NCBI RefSeq assembly: GCF_013155275.1
Contig: NZ_JABJXS010000014.1
Coordinates: forward strand, 1-64,000
Reading direction: 5' to 3'
Length of the DNA: 64,000 nucleotides
Source: Brenneria sp. hezel4-2-4
Lineage (GTDB): Bacteria; Pseudomonadota; Gammaproteobacteria; Enterobacterales; Enterobacteriaceae
This document shows, piece by piece, positions 59,693-64,000 of the stretch. The notes below the pieces were generated by a model. It searched no databases. It saw only the letters and a program-made list of their open reading frames with translations, and was not told where the DNA came from. Position numbers and translations under genes: made by a program. Position 1 is the stretch's first letter. Every line of letters begins with the position of its first letter.

Positions 59693-61075
59693 CTAGGTTC
59701 GGCGCTTTTTGACTATTGGTGCCGTCGACTTTTCCGCCACTAGCGCAGTGACCTGGCTTTCGATCCAGCCATCCCGCAGGCGGGTTTTTAAGGTATCGCC
59801 CGGCGCAGTTTGGGCAATGTTCTTCAGCACCCGTCCATCGGGCGTGGTGGTAACGTTATAACCGCGCGCCAGCGTCGCCAACGGGCTGACGCCTTCCAGA
59901 TGCGAGCAGGCGACGCCCAATCGCTGTTTGTGCTGATTGAGCTGACGTTCAATGGCATGCCGCATCTGATACTGTAACTGCTGCAAGCGTTGCTGCGCAC
60001 GATGAATTTTCGGTTGCGGCTGTTGCTGAATCAGGCGCTGTTGTATACGTTCACTGCGGCGCGATAGTTGCCTGAGCTGTAACTGCATAGCCTCATCCAG
60101 CCGCTGGCGCAGTTTAATCAGTTGGGTTTGCTGGCGAGCCAGCCTAAGCTGCGGATGCTGCTGCTGTAAGCGATGGTTTAAGCGGGTAAACTCGCGATTG
60201 CGCTGGGCCAGATAATAATCCATCGCCATTTCCAGCCGCTGACGCTGGGATTGTATCTGGCGCAGCAGTTCAAGCTGATTGCGGCTGACCAGCTCCGCCG
60301 CGGCGGAAGGCGTCGGGGCGCGTAAATCGCCGACAAAATCGGCGATGGTGACATCGGTTTCATGGCCGACCGCGCTGACGATGGGAATGCGGCTGGCGAA
60401 AATCGCCCGGGCGACGCGCTCATCGTTAAAGCTCCATAAATCCTCCAGCGAACCGCCGCCGCGGCCGACGATCAGCACGTCGCATTCATTACGCCGGTTA
60501 GCCAGTTCAATGGCGCGCACAATTTGCAGCGGCGCTTCGCTGCCCTGTACGGCGGTGGGGTAGACCACCACCGGCAGCGAAGGATCGCGCCGTTGCAATA
60601 CCTGCAAAATATCATGCAGCGCCGCGCCGCTGGCGGAGGTCACCACCCCGACCTGTCGGGCCGGACTCGGCAATACCTGTTTAAACTGCTGATCGAAAAG
60701 CCCCTCTTCGGCCAGGCGCTGTTTTAATTGCTCAAACTGCTGTTGCAGCAGCCCGTCGCCCGCCGGCTGCATACTTTCCGCCAGCAGTTGGTAATCGCCG
60801 CGGGGTTCGTACAGCGTGATCGCCGCGCGTATCAGTACCTGCTGACCGTTTTGCGGACGAAAGGTGACGCGGCGGTTACTGTTGCGGAACATGGCGCAAC
60901 GTACCTGCGCGCGTTCATCTTTCAGCGTGAAGTACCAGTGGCCGGATGAGGGCTGAGAAAAGTTGGAGATTTCGCCGGAAAGCCATATCTGGCCCATTTC
61001 CATTTCCAGCAGTTGCCGAACCGTCTGGTTCAGGCGGCTGACGGTAAAAATTGCAGAGGAGGGAAATTGAGACAT
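59693..61075 (-). CDS. xseA: Exodeoxyribonuclease VII large subunit
   Basis: 460 residues. N-terminal OB fold (VWISGEISNF-like, [20 protein letters not shown]), catalytic domain with [16 protein letters not shown] and [15 protein letters not shown], then a long coiled-coil rich in Gln and Arg (about 280-400) that binds XseB. I start at ATG 61075 ([15 protein letters not shown]) rather than the upstream 61090. It is divergent from guaB. Confidence 0.95.
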   Translation of the reverse strand: MSQFPSSAIFTVSRLNQTVRQLLEMEMGQIWLSGEISNFSQPSSGHWYFTLKDERAQVRCAMFRNSNRRVTFRPQNGQQVLIRAAITLYEPRGDYQLLAESMQPAGDGLLQQQFEQLKQRLAEEGLFDQQFKQVLPSPARQVGVVTSASGAALHDILQVLQRRDPSLPVVVYPTAVQGSEAPLQIVRAIELANRRNECDVLIVGRGGGSLEDLWSFNDERVARAIFASRIPIVSAVGHETDVTIADFVGDLRAPTPSAAAELVSRNQLELLRQIQSQRQRLEMAMDYYLAQRNREFTRLNHRLQQQHPQLRLARQQTQLIKLRQRLDEAMQLQLRQLSRRSERIQQRLIQQQPQPKIHRAQQRLQQLQYQMRHAIERQLNQHKQRLGVACSHLEGVSPLATLARGYNVTTTPDGRVLKNIAQTAPGDTLKTRLRDGWIESQVTALVAEKSTAPIVKKRRT

Positions 61076-61169
61076 TGTGAGCCAGATCAAATTTTAAAAC
61101 AGTGACTTAATTGATCGATACTACCTGCCTGCAACAGGTAATCAAGCATTTTATTAAAAATAGTGCTGG

Positions 61170-61185
61170 AGGCAACCGGTTACGC
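61170..61185. promoter_or_regulatory. PurR operator in the guaB promoter
   Basis: AGGCAACCGGTTACGC matches the PurR box at all but the last fixed position and lies just before the -10 TATAAT (61190-61195). Confidence 0.82.
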
Positions 61186-61189
61186 TCTG

Positions 61190-61195
61190 TATAAT
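61190..61195 (+). promoter_or_regulatory. guaBA promoter -10
   Basis: Perfect TATAAT 54 bp upstream of guaB, with the PurR box covering the spacer and -35 region. Confidence 0.7.
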
Positions 61196-61248
61196 GCCAC
61201 GGCAATATTTTATCCGTTCTTAACATCCACCTTGGTGAGATATTGCCC

Positions 61249-62715
61249 ATGTTACGTATCGCTAAAGAAGCACTGACGTTTGACGACGTTCTCCTTGTTC
61301 CCGCACACTCTACTGTCCTGCCTAACACGGCTGATTTGACTACCCAACTGACGAAAACCATCCGTCTGAATATCCCTATGCTATCCGCGGCGATGGATAC
61401 CGTAACGGAATCCAATCTGGCGATTGCGCTGGCTCAGGAAGGCGGTCTGGGATTTATTCATAAAAATATGTCCATTGAGCGTCAGGCTGAAGAAGTCAGC
61501 CGCGTTAAAAAATATGAAAGCGGTGTGGTTGTCGATCCGCAAACCGTTACGCCCGCCACCACGCTGCGTCAGGTAAAAGAGCTGACCGAACGTAACGGGT
61601 TTGCGGGTTATCCGGTTGTGACGGAAAGCAACGAGCTGGTGGGGATTATTACCGGCCGTGACGTGCGTTTTGTCACCGATCTGGAAAAACCGGTCAGCGC
61701 CGTGATGACGCCGAAAGAACGTCTGGTCACGGTAAAAGACGCGGAAGCGCGTGACGTCGTGCTGCAAAAAATGCATGAAAAACGTGTGGAAAAAGCGTTG
61801 GTTATCGACGATGAATTCCACCTGCTCGGCATGATCACCGTAAAAGATTTCCAGAAAGCCGAGCGTAAACCCAACGCCTGTAAAGATGAGCACGGTCGCT
61901 TGCGAGTCGGGGCGGCGGTCGGCGCCGGCGAAGGCAACGAAGAACGTATTGATGCGCTGGTCGCGGCAGGGGTTGATGTGCTGTTGATTGACTCCTCGCA
62001 CGGTCATTCCGAAGGCGTATTGCAGCGTATCCGCGAAACCCGCGCCAAATACCCGGATCTGCAAATCATCGGCGGCAACGTGGCGACGGGAGCCGGTGCG
62101 AAAGCGCTGGCGGACGCGGGCGTCAGCGCGGTGAAAGTCGGTATCGGCCCGGGTTCCATTTGCACCACCCGTATCGTTACCGGCGTCGGCGTGCCGCAAA
62201 TTACCGCTATTTCCGATGCGGTTGAGGCCCTGGAAGGCACCGGTATTCCGGTTATCGCCGATGGCGGTATTCGTTTTTCCGGCGATATCGCCAAGGCGAT
62301 TGCCGCGGGCGCCGCCTGCGTGATGGTGGGGTCGATGCTGGCGGGAACGGAAGAGTCTCCCGGCGAAATCGAACTGTATCAGGGCCGTTCCTTCAAATCT
62401 TACCGCGGCATGGGTTCGCTGGGCGCGATGTCCAAAGGATCTTCCGATCGTTATTTCCAAAGCGACAACGCCGCGGACAAGCTGGTGCCGGAAGGTATTG
62501 AAGGCCGCGTGGCTTACAAAGGCCGCCTGAAAGAGATTGTCCACCAGCAAATGGGCGGTCTGCGTTCCTGTATGGGTCTGACCGGATGCGGCACGATAGA
62601 TGCGCTGCGCACGCAGGCTGAGTTTGTGCGCATCAGCGGCGCCGGCATTCAGGAAAGCCATGTCCATGACGTTACCATTACCAAGGAATCACCGAATTAC
62701 CGTATGGGTTCATAA
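61249..62715 (+). CDS. guaB: Inosine-5'-monophosphate dehydrogenase
   Basis: 488 residues, as in E. coli. TIM barrel with catalytic Cys in [13 protein letters not shown], the mobile flap region, and two CBS domains inserted at about residues 90-205. It converts IMP to XMP with NAD+. ATG 61249 ([16 protein letters not shown]) is the family start. First gene of guaBA. Confidence 0.97.
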   Translation: MLRIAKEALTFDDVLLVPAHSTVLPNTADLTTQLTKTIRLNIPMLSAAMDTVTESNLAIALAQEGGLGFIHKNMSIERQAEEVSRVKKYESGVVVDPQTVTPATTLRQVKELTERNGFAGYPVVTESNELVGIITGRDVRFVTDLEKPVSAVMTPKERLVTVKDAEARDVVLQKMHEKRVEKALVIDDEFHLLGMITVKDFQKAERKPNACKDEHGRLRVGAAVGAGEGNEERIDALVAAGVDVLLIDSSHGHSEGVLQRIRETRAKYPDLQIIGGNVATGAGAKALADAGVSAVKVGIGPGSICTTRIVTGVGVPQITAISDAVEALEGTGIPVIADGGIRFSGDIAKAIAAGAACVMVGSMLAGTEESPGEIELYQGRSFKSYRGMGSLGAMSKGSSDRYFQSDNAADKLVPEGIEGRVAYKGRLKEIVHQQMGGLRSCMGLTGCGTIDALRTQAEFVRISGAGIQESHVHDVTITKESPNYRMGS

Positions 62716-62742
62716 GGTATTTGTCGGCTGATTTAAACAGTT

Positions 62743-62777
62743 AAACCCGGTAATATTCGCCGGGTTTACTTACTTTT
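62743..62777 (+). terminator. Hairpin between guaB and guaA
   Basis: AAACCCGG and CCGGGTTT stem followed by ACTTACTTTTT. It probably gives partial termination inside the guaBA operon. Confidence 0.65.
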
Positions 62778-62814
62778 TAGCTTTTATATTATTCGCATTT
62801 GGAATATGCCTCTC

Positions 62815-64000
62815 ATGACAGAAAATATTCATCAACACCGCATTCTTATTCTGGATTTCGGCTCGCAGTACACGCAACTGGTTGCACGGCGTATCCGTGA
62901 ATTGGGCGTTTATTGTGAACTTTGGGCATGGGATGTTACTGAAGCGCAGATCCGCGAATTCAATCCTAACGGGATTATCCTTTCCGGCGGCCCGGAAAGT
63001 ACCACTGAATTTAACAGCCCGCGCGCGCCGGAATATGTTTTCCAGGCCGGCGTACCGGTTTTAGGCGTTTGCTACGGCATGCAGACCATGGCGATGCAGT
63101 TGGGGGGCCAGGTTGAAGGCTCCAACGAACGCGAGTTCGGCTATGCGCAGGTGGAAGTGAAAACCGACAGCCTGCTGGTGCGTGATATTCAGGATGCGTT
63201 GAGCGCCGCTGGCGCGCCGCTGCTGGATGTCTGGATGAGCCACGGCGATAAAGTCACGGCGATCCCCGACGGGTTCGTGACCGTCGCCAGCACCGATACC
63301 TGTCCGTTCGCCATTATGGCTAACGAAGAAAAACATTTTTACGGCGTGCAGTTCCACCCGGAAGTGACCCATACCCGTCAGGGGCAGCGCATGTTAGAGC
63401 GCTTTGTCCGTGATATCTGCCAGTGTGAAGCTCTGTGGACGCCCGCCAAGATTATCGACGACGCGGTAGCGCGTCTGCGCCAGCAGGTGGGGAACGATCG
63501 CGTGATCCTTGGTCTGTCCGGCGGCGTAGACTCCTCGGTAACCGCGATGCTGCTGCACCGCGCCATCGGCAATCGTCTGACCTGCGTATTTGTGGATAAC
63601 GGCTTGCTGCGTTTAAACGAAGCCGATCAGGTACTGGAAATGTTTGGCGACCACTTTGGTCTGAACATTATTCACGTACCGGCGGAAGATCGTTTCCTGA
63701 GCGCGCTGGCCGGTGTGGATGAACCGGAAGCGAAACGTAAAATCATTGGTCGGGTGTTTGTTGAAGTCTTTGACGAAGAAGCCAGCAAGCAGTCTGAAGT
63801 GAAATGGCTGGCGCAGGGCACCATCTACCCTGACGTGATTGAGTCCGCGGCTTCCGCAACGGGTAAGGCGCACGTCATCAAGTCTCACCATAACGTCGGC
63901 GGCCTGCCGAAAGAGATGAAACTGGGTCTGGTTGAGCCGCTGAAAGAGCTGTTCAAAGATGAAGTGCGCAAGATTGGTCTGGAACTGGGCTTGCCGTACA
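62815..64000 (+). CDS. guaA: GMP synthase (3' end outside window)
   Basis: 395 codons visible of about 525. The N-terminal glutamine amidotransferase has nucleophile Cys in [12 protein letters not shown] and His in [12 protein letters not shown]. The ATP-pyrophosphatase domain has the P-loop [13 protein letters not shown]. It aminates XMP to GMP. ATG 62815 ([22 protein letters not shown]) lies about 100 bp after guaB. Confidence 0.97.
   Translation, partial: MTENIHQHRILILDFGSQYTQLVARRIRELGVYCELWAWDVTEAQIREFNPNGIILSGGPESTTEFNSPRAPEYVFQAGVPVLGVCYGMQTMAMQLGGQVEGSNEREFGYAQVEVKTDSLLVRDIQDALSAAGAPLLDVWMSHGDKVTAIPDGFVTVASTDTCPFAIMANEEKHFYGVQFHPEVTHTRQGQRMLERFVRDICQCEALWTPAKIIDDAVARLRQQVGNDRVILGLSGGVDSSVTAMLLHRAIGNRLTCVFVDNGLLRLNEADQVLEMFGDHFGLNIIHVPAEDRFLSALAGVDEPEAKRKIIGRVFVEVFDEEASKQSEVKWLAQGTIYPDVIESAASATGKAHVIKSHHNVGGLPKEMKLGLVEPLKELFKDEVRKIGLELGLPY

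Noticed and set aside
61381-62667. 428-codon open frame antisense to guaB
   Set aside because: It mirrors the codon bias of guaB, its translation is rich in His, Phe and Arg with no recognisable domain, and guaB is certain on the other strand.

Overview
The window is a contiguous piece of an enterobacterial chromosome. The backbone follows the gene order known from Escherichia coli (pgpC-tadA-mltF-purL-glmY-glrK-qseG-glrR-glnB ... glyA-hcaT, suhB-trmJ-isc-pepB-sseB-sseA, ndk-rlmN-rodZ-ispG-hisS-yfgM-bamB-der-yfgJ-xseA-guaBA). The insertions point to a plant-associated soft-rot relative (Pectobacteriaceae: Brenneria/Dickeya/Pectobacterium group). They include a pectin methylesterase and pectin acetylesterase pair with a KdgR-type operator, a LapA-type giant adhesin with lapD/lapG, and a protealysin-type protease. 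The genus cannot be fixed from this sequence alone; Brenneria is a guess. No tRNA, rRNA, CRISPR array, prophage or complete IS element was seen.

Region 1 (1-8200) is a biofilm adhesion module. It holds the C-terminal 1685 residues of a type I-secreted RTX adhesin with six near-identical 312-bp repeats, a small conserved protein, and the convergent lapG-lapD pair, which in the Lap paradigm releases or retains the adhesin according to c-di-GMP. Region 2 (8200-16400) holds murQ, pgpC, tadA, mltF and purL, with a 205-bp MITE-like element between tadA and mltF bounded by 19-bp direct repeats. Region 3 (16400-21200) is the GlmY sRNA and GlrK/QseG/GlrR module. All expected control sites are visible: three GlrR boxes, an IHF site and overlapping sigma54 and sigma70 promoters. 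glnB follows.

Region 4 (21200-24700) carries pemA and paeY where E. coli has hmp. Region 5 (24700-32400) has glyA, hcaT, a ZevAB-like metal uptake pair with a Zur-like site at its start, and an iron ABC transporter split into two convergent units, each with a Fur-like box. Region 6 (32400-43900) is suhB, trmJ, the complete isc operon (iscRSUA-hscBA-fdx-iscX) with two IscR-type sites, pepB, sseB, an RpiR-type regulator and sseA.

Region 7 (43900-47200) is an alpha-glucoside PTS and GH4 phospho-glucosidase pair, lying where E. coli has yfhM-pbpC. Region 8 (47200-64000) is housekeeping: ndk, rlmN, pilW-rodZ, ispG, a SroE-like RNA, hisS, yfgM, bamB, der, an AEC transporter, yfgJ, xseA, guaB and a guaA cut by the window end. 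A protealysin/emfourin cassette interrupts it between yfgJ and xseA. PurR boxes precede purL, glyA and guaB.
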